From: Lawsonia intracellularis PHE/MN1-00
Lineage (GTDB): Bacteria; Desulfobacterota; Desulfovibrionia; Desulfovibrionales; Desulfovibrionaceae
Direction of reading: 5' to 3'
Length of the DNA stretch: 64,000 nt
Assembly (NCBI RefSeq): GCF_000055945.1
Contig: NC_008011.1
Coordinates: 1-64,000 of the forward strand
This document shows, in pieces, positions 38,050 to 47,426 of the stretch; the stretch's first letter is position 1; each line of letters starts with the position of its first letter. The translations under genes were made by a program, and so were the position numbers. The notes under the pieces are model-generated. The model made no database searches, was not told the origin of the DNA, and was given only the letters and a program-made list of their open reading frames with translations.

Positions 38050-38340
38050 CTTAAATACAAAGTTCACTCCATTAATGAACAGTAGTATATCAGTTAGTAT
38101 AGAGTTTATTTTTAATAATTATAAGAAGTTATAGTAATTATGGTATAAATTAAACTATATTTATATATAACAAATCTATTTTTGCTTTACTAAATGCAAA
38201 GTTTATTCCAGTACTAAAGGAATAGTACTGAGTTATATATTATTGTATATAATTAGGTTTGTTTAACAATTATAAGAAGTTAGAGTAATTACTTTATAAT
38301 TTACAATAGTTATATATAAGTTATAAAATATATATTGTTG
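38050..38340. repeat. Degenerate tandem duplication in spacer
   Basis: Two related blocks lie about 140-150 bases apart in the otherwise gene-free spacer 37961-38433. Shared pieces are CAAAGTT-[CT]-A-[CT]-TCCA (38058 and 38197) and AATTATAAGAAGTTA-[TG]-AGTAATTA (38117 and 38268). It looks like an old duplication of noncoding sequence; no gene is visible. Confidence 0.5.
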
Positions 38341-38433
38341 TTTTACTGTCAATATAGTTGTTTAAATGGGGTAACTATGCAACTTTTATTGGCAGTAATT
38401 TAGGGTTAAAGAAAAAGTAATTAGAGATAAAAC

Positions 38434-40854
38434 TTATTCAAATAATCCAGGTATTTCTATTAATACTGTATAGCTACGATCATAGCCGTCATATCGGTAT
38501 CTACCAATAATACGATAACATTGTGCTAAATATGTAACTTCAACTAGTTGAGAGTTTGTTTTACCAAAAGTTCCAAGTTCTCGTAGGTTTCGGAAATCTT
38601 CTAACGTAACAGATACATTTGGTAATAGCTGTATAGAAAAAGAGTTTTGAAGTAAGCGTAACCTACTAGACATAATAATATTATTTTCATCTCGATATTG
38701 AAGATGCTCACGGTAATTATAGTATTGATCACGAAAGCTAAGGCCTGTTTTCCAAGAAAATCTGTCTGATTTGAATATGATATTATGATCATGTCTAGTA
38801 ATATTACCGTTATATGGAGAAATAAATGTCTTACCTGAATAAGTTAACCAAGATAGTATATAAAGTTCTAGTTCAGAATAGATGTCTTTTATAGGGCGCT
38901 TTGGATATTTTTCTACATATTGTTTTCGGCGTTCTTCTTCAAAATCATATCCTGTTGATAAGTTCCAGTAGAGAAGATCATAGTAGGAAGTAATAAGTGT
39001 TGGTGTAACACTATTATCATTATTATTATTATTATTATCTACACTAATAGTAACATTCTTTTTTGTGAGAATATTTACTATTGAATAAGTAAGGTCATTT
39101 TGGGGAAGGATCCTATCTGATAGTGTATAAAATGGATTTTTTTCTTGGCCTTCTCTAGGTATAAAGCTATAGCATATACGTGGTTGGATTGTATGCTTGA
39201 GTGCTGTACAAAAGGTTTTTCCTATACTTTGAGAATGAAGATTAATAGTTTTTTTATCCTTTAGTCGCCATATTCGGTGAGCTTGTGTACTACTTTCTAG
39301 TTGTAAGTTAAAAAGTGAACGATGCTGACCTGTTTGACGTGGTGTTTTAGTATCAGGGACATGTGGTGCTACAGGACTTGTGTGTGATTTTATACCTGTT
39401 TGATAGTAAGTTTCACGTAGCCCAACAGTTGTTATAACAGATCCATATTTGAGATCGATTGGTAATGTAACTTTTGGATAAAGTTCTGTTCTCCAACCTT
39501 TAGTGCCTTTAGCACGATACATATAAGCAGACTGTAAATGAATGGCACCCTCTAATGAAAGAGGTTGAAATAGTTTTCCTTGGTAAAGAAACATGTCAAT
39601 TTGTGGAATTCGTTGCGTTAACTCACTTTGACTAGTAGGATGATTCCCATGTCCTAATGTTGGATCTTGTTCATATCTAATATTTCCTACTACCCCTATA
39701 CGCTGCCAATCTTTTCTAATAAGTAAAGCATTTAATCGAGATTGGTCATCTTCTTGGATATCTCTGCCAAACATTTGAAACATTTCACTACGGGAGTGTG
39801 AAAAGCCTGTTATACCTTGATCAAATTCTCTAAGATAATCTTGGTCTGATACATAGTCTAAATTAGATATATAGCACCAAGTTGAGTTTCCAATAAAACC
39901 ATCAGCCATTCCACGAACCCAATAACGTTGATGGTTATTACGTACAAGTTGGCTTGATGGATAGACAGGATCTTTCCCTGGTGTGACAATATTATTTTTA
40001 TCATGAATGCCACTAGCAGCAAACCATGTTTTTTGATTTGTAAATTTGTGTGAACGATATCTTACAGTTCCTAATGGACCTATTTTTGTCATCAGTCCAG
40101 CATAAAATGTTAGATCGCTGCTTTGATCAATATTTAAAAAGTATGGTTGAGTATAATAAATTCCACGTCGCTGACTGATTCCATAATTAGGATTTAAAAA
40201 ACCTGATTGTCTTGTTTGTTTTGCAGGTATTGTAAAAATAGGGCTATACATTACATCTATGTTTTTAATTTTAAAGGTAGAATCATATAATTGTGCATAT
40301 CCATCAACTTCTACTATTGCCTCTTTAGCTGATATTGACCATGCTGGATGAGGTCCGTCACATGTAGTAACTTTGACATTATTAAAAGTATAATAATCTC
40401 CGTAATGTTTGGTAATACGTGCACCAGAAAAGTAAACATGTGATGAAGAGATAAATATGTTCCCATTATTAAGCCAGCCTGTTTTAGTATTCAAATTAAA
40501 TTCTGCTTCGTCAGCATTGATTTCATTTTCATCCATCTTTACAGTGACATGACCTTTAAGGAAAAGCCAACCTGTTTTTTGATAATACCTTGCAAAGTCA
40601 GCTTTAAATACATCCTGTCCTTTTGTAAGGATAATGTTTCCTTTAGCTTCAATAATAGTATTATTTGATAGTGTAGTTAACGTATCAGCTTCAAGGTTCC
40701 ATTTAGTTTGAGATTGGTTAATATCTGGTTGTGCAAATTCGGATATGTTTATAATAGATAAAGCTTGTAGAGGAAAAAATGCTATAAATAAGGATGGAAT
40801 AATTATATAATATATAAGGTTAGTTAGAATAAATGGTAAAAAAAGATTATACAA
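38434..40854 (-). CDS. lptD: LPS-assembly outer-membrane protein LptD
   Basis: LptD is the beta-barrel that inserts lipopolysaccharide into the outer leaflet. The N-terminus has a hydrophobic export segment (about 10-35). A short OstA-like jellyroll follows (WNLEADTLTTLSNNTIIEAKGNIILTKG, MDENEINADEAEFN). The barrel begins near SGFLNPNYGISQRRGIYYTQPYF, a diagnostic LptD stretch. Length is 806 residues. About residue 605 a run of six Asn and one Asp lies in a presumed loop, encoded by an ATT/AAT microsatellite. The gene is divergent from alr with a 134-base shared promoter region. Confidence 0.92.
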   Translation of the reverse strand: MYNLFLPFILTNLIYYIIIPSLFIAFFPLQALSIINISEFAQPDINQSQTKWNLEADTLTTLSNNTIIEAKGNIILTKGQDVFKADFARYYQKTGWLFLKGHVTVKMDENEINADEAEFNLNTKTGWLNNGNIFISSSHVYFSGARITKHYGDYYTFNNVKVTTCDGPHPAWSISAKEAIVEVDGYAQLYDSTFKIKNIDVMYSPIFTIPAKQTRQSGFLNPNYGISQRRGIYYTQPYFLNIDQSSDLTFYAGLMTKIGPLGTVRYRSHKFTNQKTWFAASGIHDKNNIVTPGKDPVYPSSQLVRNNHQRYWVRGMADGFIGNSTWCYISNLDYVSDQDYLREFDQGITGFSHSRSEMFQMFGRDIQEDDQSRLNALLIRKDWQRIGVVGNIRYEQDPTLGHGNHPTSQSELTQRIPQIDMFLYQGKLFQPLSLEGAIHLQSAYMYRAKGTKGWRTELYPKVTLPIDLKYGSVITTVGLRETYYQTGIKSHTSPVAPHVPDTKTPRQTGQHRSLFNLQLESSTQAHRIWRLKDKKTINLHSQSIGKTFCTALKHTIQPRICYSFIPREGQEKNPFYTLSDRILPQNDLTYSIVNILTKKNVTISVDNNNNNNDNSVTPTLITSYYDLLYWNLSTGYDFEEERRKQYVEKYPKRPIKDIYSELELYILSWLTYSGKTFISPYNGNITRHDHNIIFKSDRFSWKTGLSFRDQYYNYREHLQYRDENNIIMSSRLRLLQNSFSIQLLPNVSVTLEDFRNLRELGTFGKTNSQLVEVTYLAQCYRIIGRYRYDGYDRSYTVLIEIPGLFE
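39019..39038. repeat. Trinucleotide microsatellite inside lptD
   Basis: An ATT run of about six and a half units (AAT on the coding strand) encodes poly-Asn in a presumed surface loop of LptD. Length changes would keep the frame and alter only loop length. Confidence 0.85.
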
Positions 40855-40988
40855 GATATATTCCTGTTTGTATCCAATAAATAAATACGATAAAAGTATA
40901 TTGCTTATTTGTTAAAATTTGAGCGTATAATCTAATATATTTTTAATATAAAAAAAAGTACCAATTAATTGATTGTTTTGGGCTATCT

Positions 40989-42131
40989 ATGTATTCAAGT
41001 AGTGTTTGTATAAAGATCCATTTAGAGCGATTACGTTATAATTTACGTATACTTCGTTCTAGATATCCTAATGTTATGCCTGTTATTAAAGCTAATGCCT
41101 ATGGTCATGGTATCAGAGTTGTTGCAAATGTCCTTAGAGATGAAGGCGTTCAACATATGGCTGTAGGATCTATTACAGAAGGGTTTTTATTACGACAAGA
41201 AGGTCATCAAGCTTTTTTACTTGCTTTGTTAGGACCTTTTTCTGAAGAAGATGCAAGAATTGCTGTAGTACATAATATAACTCCGGTTATTCATAATATT
41301 GAAAGTCTCCAATCTATTGTTCATTATAGTAGAGTACACCAAGGTGGTACTGCAGTACCAGTTGCTATTAAAATTGATACTGGTATGGGCAGACTTGGCT
41401 TTTCTTCTAATGACTATATAAGTCTTATAGATTTATTAAGGCATACACCAGAAGTAAATCCTATTTTATTATTATCACATCTAGTTGCACCAGAAATTTC
41501 ATCTCTTGATAATGTTACACATAACCAAGTAGAGCAATTTGCAAGAGCTTATAAAGCTATTAAAGAAGCTTTTCCAACTATAAAAACTTCTTTAACAAAT
41601 TCTCCTGGGCTTTTAGCATGGCCAAACTATATAGGAGATTTTTCTAGACCTGGGATAGCGTTGTATGGGGGAAATCCATTTTATGGTACAAGTCGTGTAA
41701 GTCTTGGGAAAGGTTTTTTACCAGTTATGGAGGTGGAAGCACCAGTTGTAGCTATAAATACAGTTTCTGCTGGTTCTTCCATTGGATATGGTTGTACTTA
41801 TTATGCTAAAGAAGATATACGTGTTGCTGTTATTGGAGCAGGCTATGCAGATGGATATTCACGAAGTTTTTCAAATAAAGGTTGGGTAGTTATAAAAGGA
41901 AAGCGCTATAGAATTGTTGGTAGGGTTTGTATGCAAATGTTGATGGTGGATATCACTAATAGTCATAGTAAGATATCTATTGGTGATAAAGCATTTTTAT
42001 TAGGTGGTGGGGGAAGTTTAGCTATTAAGCCAGAAGAACTTGCAGAATGGTGGGGCACTATTCCTCATGAAGTTTGTTGTTCATTGGGTTCATCAATAGG
42101 AGCTCAACAAAAACAATTAGTCATTATTTGA
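40989..42131 (+). CDS. alr: Alanine racemase
   Basis: Alr is a PLP enzyme making D-alanine for peptidoglycan. The PLP lysine lies in VIKANAYGHG (about residue 34). The KIDTGMGRLGF strand, GAGYADGYSR with the phosphate-binding Tyr and RVCMQMLMVDIT near the second active-site region are all present. At 380 residues it is full length. It converges on fur with eight bases between stops and is divergent from lptD. Confidence 0.95.
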   Translation: MYSSSVCIKIHLERLRYNLRILRSRYPNVMPVIKANAYGHGIRVVANVLRDEGVQHMAVGSITEGFLLRQEGHQAFLLALLGPFSEEDARIAVVHNITPVIHNIESLQSIVHYSRVHQGGTAVPVAIKIDTGMGRLGFSSNDYISLIDLLRHTPEVNPILLLSHLVAPEISSLDNVTHNQVEQFARAYKAIKEAFPTIKTSLTNSPGLLAWPNYIGDFSRPGIALYGGNPFYGTSRVSLGKGFLPVMEVEAPVVAINTVSAGSSIGYGCTYYAKEDIRVAVIGAGYADGYSRSFSNKGWVVIKGKRYRIVGRVCMQMLMVDITNSHSKISIGDKAFLLGGGGSLAIKPEELAEWWGTIPHEVCCSLGSSIGAQQKQLVII

Positions 42132-42139
42132 AATAAGTA

Positions 42140-42592
42140 TTATAGTGATACATTTTGACATGTTGGACAAATACCATATAAATAAAGCTGATGGGACTTT
42201 AAAATAAAACCATATTGTTTGGCATATTTTTGTTGAAGTTTTTCAATAGTAGGATCTATAAACTCAAAGTTAATACCACATGTATCACAAATAAGATGAT
42301 CATGATGTTCATTAAAATGTTCATATCTTGCAATACCATCACTAAAACGTACTTCTCGTGCTAAGTTGGCTTCACAAAGAAGTTTCATAGTACGGTAAAC
42401 AGTTGCTTGCCCAAGAGAGGGATCTTCTTTTTTTATAATATGATAAATTTCTTCAGTAGTTAGGTGTCCTGTTGTGCTAAGAAATGTTCTAATAATTTGT
42501 TGTCGTTGATGGGTGTTTCTTAAACCTTTATTCAGAAGGTGTTCAGAAAAACTACGGAGAATGCTTTCAATTCCTGGAAGCTTTTTAGACAT
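42140..42592 (-). CDS. Fur-family metalloregulator
   Basis: This is a winged-helix repressor of the Fur/Zur/PerR family, 150 residues. The DNA-binding half has RNTHQRQQIIRTFLSTTGHLTTEEIYHIIKKEDPSLGQATVYRTMKLL. The metal-sensing part shows HFNEHHDHLICDTCG, which provides His ligands and one CxxC. A second CxxC (CPTCQ) is at the C-terminus for structural zinc. The HHDH segment is most like Fur, but Zur or PerR cannot be excluded by eye. It probably controls metal uptake or oxidative stress genes. Confidence 0.9.
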   Translation of the reverse strand: MSKKLPGIESILRSFSEHLLNKGLRNTHQRQQIIRTFLSTTGHLTTEEIYHIIKKEDPSLGQATVYRTMKLLCEANLAREVRFSDGIARYEHFNEHHDHLICDTCGINFEFIDPTIEKLQQKYAKQYGFILKSHQLYLYGICPTCQNVSL

Positions 42593-42694
42593 AATTACCT
42601 CTAGAGAGTAATAACTGTATGGTGTTACAATCTTTTTGTCAAAGTGTAAAAGTGAGAGAAATTTTTTAACTTTTAAAAGTAGATAGAAGTTTTT

Positions 42695-42913
42695 ATGTAT
42701 AAGTTATCAAAAAAAGTTTTTATTGTTATTCCTCCTCACGAAGTAGGACTTTTTCGTTTTTTGTTAGAGGGGTATGATCATTTAGCACAATTTACAGTTT
42801 TAGATCGTTTTCAAGCCTTATTAAAGATATTTTTTTCATCTTATCAAGAAGAAAGGGTAACTTTAGCTTTGAATGAGATATCTGAAGTTATTTCATTTAA
42901 GAAAATTAACTAG
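42695..42913 (+). CDS. Small conserved protein (DUF4911-like)
   Basis: A 72-residue protein beginning MYKLSKKVFIVIPPHEVGLFRFLLEGYDHLA and ending VTLALNEISEVISF. The pattern resembles the DUF4911 family of small desulfovibrio and deltaproteobacterial proteins (from memory, not searched). No function is known. The last eight bases overlap the 3' end of the convergent heptosyltransferase gene. It is divergent from fur, with a 102-base spacer. Confidence 0.65.
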   Translation: MYKLSKKVFIVIPPHEVGLFRFLLEGYDHLAQFTVLDRFQALLKIFFSSYQEERVTLALNEISEVISFKKIN

Positions 42914-43955
42914 GTTGACGTGCAAGAATTTTTTTAATTGCATTCATTACTTGTATAGGAGTTAGTTCTTCCATACATTTACGTTGGATAGGACATTTTT
43001 TGTCTCCATGTAGTGAGCAAGGGCGACAGGGTATATTGGCTTCAAGGATGATATTGGCATCTTCTGGTGGGAAAAATCCCCAGTCTTTTGTTGTTGGACC
43101 GAATAGAGCAATAACTGGTGTTTTTATAGCAGTAGCAAGATGCATTGGTCCAGAGTCACCAGTAACAAGAACGGCTGCTCTTTTAAGTAAAGCACATGTC
43201 TCTCTTATTGATGTTTTATTTGTAAAGTCATGTTGGGGTGGGATATTTTTTAAAGGAGTACCTTGCCCTATAATAAACCATGGAATTTTTTCAGATGTAA
43301 GGTGTTCTATGATGTTATACCATGAGTTAGTGTTCCATGCTTTATTTATATGAGTTGCATAAGGATGGATTGCTACAACTTTTTGTTCAGGTGATTCCAA
43401 AAATGTAAAATAGTTTTTAACTTTATCTTCTTCTTTTTTATGAAGTAAAATAATTGGTGTAAGCTGATCAGGTGTTGGTGGAAGAGTGTTAAGTGCATAA
43501 ATATATCGTTGTGGCACAGTCCATTTATTAAGCCGTTTTTTTAAAAGACGATTTTTAGTTAAAAGAAATAATCTACGCTCAAAACTCATTTTTGAATAAC
43601 GGTATATAGGCCCTCTCCATAATAAACTTATTAGGCGTGTTTTTAGTGTGCCATGTAAATCAATAAGTCCATAGTTTTTATGGTGGTTAGCAAGAGAACG
43701 AGCAGTAGATATAATATGTTTAGGTAATAGTTGTTCTTTGGTTAAAGCAATAATATTTTGAACAGCAGGGTTATTTTCAAATATAGATGTTAAGCCTTCT
43801 TGTGTAATAATAGTAAACTTCCAATTAAAATGAGTATACCAATAGTGTATAACACCAGTTGTAAGAACAACATCGCCTAATGCACTTAATCGAATAACAA
43901 CCCAGTTTTTAGTTATTGATTTTATGGTAGTTGAATATAATTCATTTTTGTCCAT
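42906..43955 (-). CDS. ADP-heptose:LPS heptosyltransferase family (GT9)
   Basis: This glycosyltransferase family 9 enzyme of 349 residues adds heptose to the LPS inner core at the cytoplasmic face. Family marks are VIRLSALGDVVLTTGVI near the N-terminus, YGLIDLHGTLKTRL and VAIHPYATHINKAW. The ADP-heptose site is VTGDSGPMHLATAIKTPVIALFGPT, and a late CRPCSLHGDKKCPIQRKCM cysteine block, common in GT9, follows. WaaF or WaaQ type cannot be separated by eye. Its stop region overlaps the convergent small gene. Confidence 0.87.
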   Translation of the reverse strand: MDKNELYSTTIKSITKNWVVIRLSALGDVVLTTGVIHYWYTHFNWKFTIITQEGLTSIFENNPAVQNIIALTKEQLLPKHIISTARSLANHHKNYGLIDLHGTLKTRLISLLWRGPIYRYSKMSFERRLFLLTKNRLLKKRLNKWTVPQRYIYALNTLPPTPDQLTPIILLHKKEEDKVKNYFTFLESPEQKVVAIHPYATHINKAWNTNSWYNIIEHLTSEKIPWFIIGQGTPLKNIPPQHDFTNKTSIRETCALLKRAAVLVTGDSGPMHLATAIKTPVIALFGPTTKDWGFFPPEDANIILEANIPCRPCSLHGDKKCPIQRKCMEELTPIQVMNAIKKILARQPS

Positions 43956-44292
43956 AAAATAATTCTAACAATAGCCTGTAAAAAAAGAAAGATCTAAAAA
44001 TATACTAAAAACTGTTAAAGAAGCTGTTAGGGTATAATTTTTATCTAATACTGTTTTGTTCTTTTTGAGTACATATTTTGGGGTTTGGATACGCATAGTA
44101 GTATGCTACACCTAATTATTTGAAAAAATTATATATTATCAAAATAGTTGTTATCAACTATTTTACCAGTTTAATTGTATAGTTACCAATATATTGGTTA
44201 TAGCTTTAGCTTTAGTAACAACGTGTTAAAAAATATAATTAGAAAATAATAAGAATTGTATCTAGTTGTAGGATAATGATAAATAAGCTTTT
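43956..44292. other. Gene-free AT-rich spacer
   Basis: About 340 bases between the start of the heptosyltransferase gene and the end of the HTH gene. I see no gene, repeat or good hairpin. Confidence 0.5.
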
Positions 44293-44589
44293 TTATAATT
44301 TTCTAATAGAAATAACAGTCTCGATTTTTTCTGCAAATTCTGAAAAATTTAATCCTAAGCCATTAGCAAGACCAATAAGAACTCCTAGAGTAGGATCTGA
44401 CAATCCTTTTTCTAGATAATAAATATAATTTCTTTCAACATCAGCAAATTCAGCAAGTGTTTGTTGTGAAAGTCCACGTTGTTGACGTAGCGTCCGTAAC
44501 ATTACACCAAATTGAGTAGAATGAAACTTTTTCATGTTAATTATCTTTAGGCTAACATTTCGATTATTTGTACTAACTATATTTAGCAT
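44293..44589 (-). CDS. XRE-family helix-turn-helix regulator
   Basis: A small DNA-binding protein with one Cro/C1-type domain: FGVMLRTLRQQRGLSQQTLAEFADVERNYIYYLEKGLSDPTLGVLIGLANGLGL. The open frame reaches 44712, but the ATG at 44589 has AAAGG seven bases upstream, so I choose it (99 residues). An internal ATG at 44535 would give 81 residues and is closer to the domain edge. With the 44589 start the 5' end overlaps that of the divergent nuclease gene by 56 bases. It may regulate that neighbour. Confidence 0.8.
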   Translation of the reverse strand: MLNIVSTNNRNVSLKIINMKKFHSTQFGVMLRTLRQQRGLSQQTLAEFADVERNYIYYLEKGLSDPTLGVLIGLANGLGLNFSEFAEKIETVISIRKL

Positions 44590-45043
44590 TCTAATACCTT
44601 TCTTTCTTTTTTTATGTATTGCAAGAGCAGAAAGTTTTATAAAAGTAATAGATGGAGATAGCTTAAGTTTATATAAAACAGGTAATAAAAAAATATTGCG
44701 TTTATATGGCATTGATTCTCCTGAGCTATCTCAACCCTTTGGTTTATTAGCTAAAAGAGCTACAGAATTTTTGGTTGAGCATGGTAATATTGTAGTCAAA
44801 AATATGGGTTATGATATTTATGGTCGTACGTTAGCTATTATATATTTAGAGGATGGTTTAACACTACAAGAACATTTACTTCGGAAAGGTCTTGCTTGGG
44901 TATATCCTAAATATTGTAGCGATGTTATGTGTAACTACTGGTATGAACTAGAAGAATTTTCTAGAAAGAACAAGTTTGGACTTTGGAGTAAAAAAAGAGC
45001 TATCCCACCTTGGAAGTGGAGAAAGTTAAAGCTGCGATATTAG
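44534..45043 (+). CDS. Secreted thermonuclease (staphylococcal nuclease-like)
   Basis: An SNase-fold nuclease of 169 residues. A hydrophobic export signal (about 1-33, ending ARAES) precedes the OB-fold. The active-site pieces are intact: VIDGDSL with metal-binding Asp, LRLYGIDSPELSQ with the catalytic Arg and Glu, and YDIYGRTLA with the second Arg. The C-terminus ends basic (WKWRKLKLRY). It would degrade DNA or RNA outside the cytoplasm. The start ATG shares the palindromic CATG with a possible start of the opposing HTH gene. Its ribosome-binding site is weak, so expression may be low or controlled. Confidence 0.88.
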   Translation: MLIIFRLTFRLFVLTIFSILIPFFLFLCIARAESFIKVIDGDSLSLYKTGNKKILRLYGIDSPELSQPFGLLAKRATEFLVEHGNIVVKNMGYDIYGRTLAIIYLEDGLTLQEHLLRKGLAWVYPKYCSDVMCNYWYELEEFSRKNKFGLWSKKRAIPPWKWRKLKLRY

Positions 45044-45342
45044 TATTGTATTTTGTAATAGTAATATAATATAGTATAGGTATAATTATATTTAATAATA
45101 AAATTTATTAAATATAATTGATATATTTTTATTGATGTGTTGATATATAACATTTCATAATTATTATTCAGTGATAATTATATTTTCATTAAGTTATAAT
45201 TTTTTAATAACTATATGATCATAATACAATATACATTATAGATATTATATTATTTTAATATACATCTTGTTTGTATAATAGTTACTTTTTTATTTTATGT
45301 AGATAAAAGTGAGGTTGCAGACACTTAACAAGGGGATAACAT

Positions 45343-45816
45343 ATGGTTGCGACAGACGTTATCAAGGATCTAGGTCAGGAATTAAATATTCCAGGACTTG
45401 AATTTGATCAAAATTTGGTATGTTCGTTCTCTGTCCATAATGGTAATCTTGATATGACTATTGAGACTAATGAGACAGGAGATTTAGTCTATGTGTGTGG
45501 ATACTTAGGAATTATGCCTGATGATAATAATGCTGCCGCTGCTGTTGCTATTCTATTTGCACAAGCAAATTCTACACTTAGTTCTATGAATAGAGGAGTA
45601 CTTGCCCTAGATTATAATGGAGAAAGATTATTATTTTCAAAGCTTTATAACGTTAGTCATTGGGAACCTAATGAATGCATTGAGTCAATCTTACAACTCA
45701 TAGAGGATGCAGAGGAATGGAAACATCGTTTATATCAGCCTGATTTTGGACTTAGTGAACTTACGAAAGGTGGTATAAATAAAACAGAAAATAATAACAG
45801 CTTTTTAAAAGTCTAA
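45343..45816 (+). CDS. CesT-like type III chaperone 1
   Basis: An acidic 157-residue protein with the class I chaperone outline. It has an N-terminal helix (VIKDLGQELNIPGLEF), a strand with VCSFSVHNGNLDMTIETNETGDLVYVCGYLG, an AAAAVAILFAQANS helix and the strand pair GVLALDYNGERLLFSKL. A C-terminal helix ECIESILQLIEDAEEWKHRL follows. It is about 60 percent identical by eye to the second chaperone at 49861. AAGGGG lies seven bases before the ATG. It ends 89 bases before the first IPK-like effector, its probable client. Confidence 0.8.
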   Translation: MVATDVIKDLGQELNIPGLEFDQNLVCSFSVHNGNLDMTIETNETGDLVYVCGYLGIMPDDNNAAAAVAILFAQANSTLSSMNRGVLALDYNGERLLFSKLYNVSHWEPNECIESILQLIEDAEEWKHRLYQPDFGLSELTKGGINKTENNNSFLKV

Positions 45817-45905
45817 CTTGTACAGTTTTTAGAATAAATATTTTTTAGTTTTACTTAGAAGCTATTTTTAATATAGAGCATAATGGAATTATAGGGGAGA
45901 ATACC

Positions 45906-47372
45906 ATGAGAGTTGGAAGTAGACCAGACCCTAATGTTCCTACTAATGTTGAGCAAAACTCAGATATTGATAGTGATGATAACACATCTTCAAGTACTAC
46001 TTGTTGTGTTTCTACTCATTCTGTCAATGAAGGTGCTCAACAGCACAGTGATAGTACGCCACTAACAGACAGAGCTTCTCAGGGAAGAAAGTGGGATCCA
46101 TCTATTGATTTTAATAGGCTAGGTGCTCAATTAATAACCAGTGTACAGTCTTTTTTTACTATCATTAGAGATAGAGTTAGTAGTTTTATTACAAATATGA
46201 AAGACAGTGGACCATGGGCTCGAAGTAGAGGTTCATATGATTTTCACAGGGATGATGATACAATAAGTACGACAAGTTCAGATTCATATACTACAGTTAG
46301 TGATATAAATTCCTCAGAAGACACTGCTAGTCTTAATAGTTTTCACTCAGTCAGTAGTCATAGCTCTAGTGAAAAAACATTTCCAGTTTATACTCAAGAA
46401 CAGTTACAGCAGTTTGCACAAGAAGGTGTTACTAATTTAGTTCATTCAAGACCTTATGTTTCTAATGGACCTTCTATTAAATTTCCTGATCAACTTGGTG
46501 GTCATGGAGACGTTGGTTTTTTGCAAGGTACAAATATAGTTTTCAAACAAAATCTTACAGCTCAAGAGGCTAAGACATATAAGTTATTAAATGACTTGAA
46601 AAATTGGCTTCAAGATCCTCAACCTTCATCTATCAATATTCCTGAATCATTAAAAGGTATCTCGCGCTCAGAGATGAAACAGTTACTTGATAACAAAGAC
46701 TTGTTATTGAGTAGTTTGCCATTTCCTCTAGCAATGGCAGAGGGTGAAGGCTCAGCAGCTGTAGCTATAAAAAATGTTAATATGTATCAATCGGAAGAAG
46801 GCTCATTTAATAAAGTATCTTCTAAAGGTGTTATTGATGTAAAACTTGGCTGTAAAACTATGTCTCTTGCTGAATTAAAAGCTCATTATCCTAATAAAAC
46901 TAAGGGAATTTCACTTTTTAGAAAGATTGTTACAAATGGTGTATTACCTATGTTGCGTGGAACAACTAGCCGTGGTTATGAGGTAATACCACAAGCAAAA
47001 GGTATGAAACGACTATTTATGGCAAAACAGGCATCTGACAACCTTATGCAAAACTTATCTGCACGTCTTACAGCACAACAGGCTGTAAATTTAGCTAAGC
47101 AAGTGACTGACTTAACAAGAGCTATGCGTATATTACCTATAACATTTGTTGGTTCAAGTATGCTTATAGCACTTCCAGATGCAAGTAGTACTAACTCTAT
47201 GCCACAAGTTGGATTAGTTGATTTTGGCCATCCAGTATTTAGTACTGAAGTAACTGTAGAAGGACCAATCACAGAGCAAGTTTACGGTGAATTAAAAGAC
47301 AACTATATGGAAGCTATTGGTAAACTACAATCTCAAATTGAAGAAATTTCATATCAGGCATCAAGACATTAA
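45906..47372 (+). CDS. Candidate type III effector 1 with inositol polyphosphate kinase-like domain
   Basis: A 488-residue protein with a Ser/Thr-rich low-complexity N-terminal 190 residues, followed by a core (about 192-445) that matches the IPK family landmarks in order. QLGGH is at 196-200, the ATP-site K at 214 (NIVFK) and an E-x3-Y helix at 221-225. The signature D-x-K-x-G lies at 311-315 (IDVKLGCKT). TSRGYEV at 354-360 resembles the LGFRI strand. GSSML is at 416-420 and LVDFGHP at 437-443, where IPKs have SSLL and IDFGK/IDFAH. All key positions are kept. No signal peptide is seen; a chaperone gene is directly upstream. The IPK assignment is my reading of motif order and needs a profile or structure comparison. 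GGAG, six bases, ATG. Confidence 0.7.
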   Translation: MRVGSRPDPNVPTNVEQNSDIDSDDNTSSSTTCCVSTHSVNEGAQQHSDSTPLTDRASQGRKWDPSIDFNRLGAQLITSVQSFFTIIRDRVSSFITNMKDSGPWARSRGSYDFHRDDDTISTTSSDSYTTVSDINSSEDTASLNSFHSVSSHSSSEKTFPVYTQEQLQQFAQEGVTNLVHSRPYVSNGPSIKFPDQLGGHGDVGFLQGTNIVFKQNLTAQEAKTYKLLNDLKNWLQDPQPSSINIPESLKGISRSEMKQLLDNKDLLLSSLPFPLAMAEGEGSAAVAIKNVNMYQSEEGSFNKVSSKGVIDVKLGCKTMSLAELKAHYPNKTKGISLFRKIVTNGVLPMLRGTTSRGYEVIPQAKGMKRLFMAKQASDNLMQNLSARLTAQQAVNLAKQVTDLTRAMRILPITFVGSSMLIALPDASSTNSMPQVGLVDFGHPVFSTEVTVEGPITEQVYGELKDNYMEAIGKLQSQIEEISYQASRH

Positions 47373-47426
47373 TATATGCTTTAGATTGGTAGTTATTTTA
47401 AGATAGAGCCATTATGAGGATATTGT

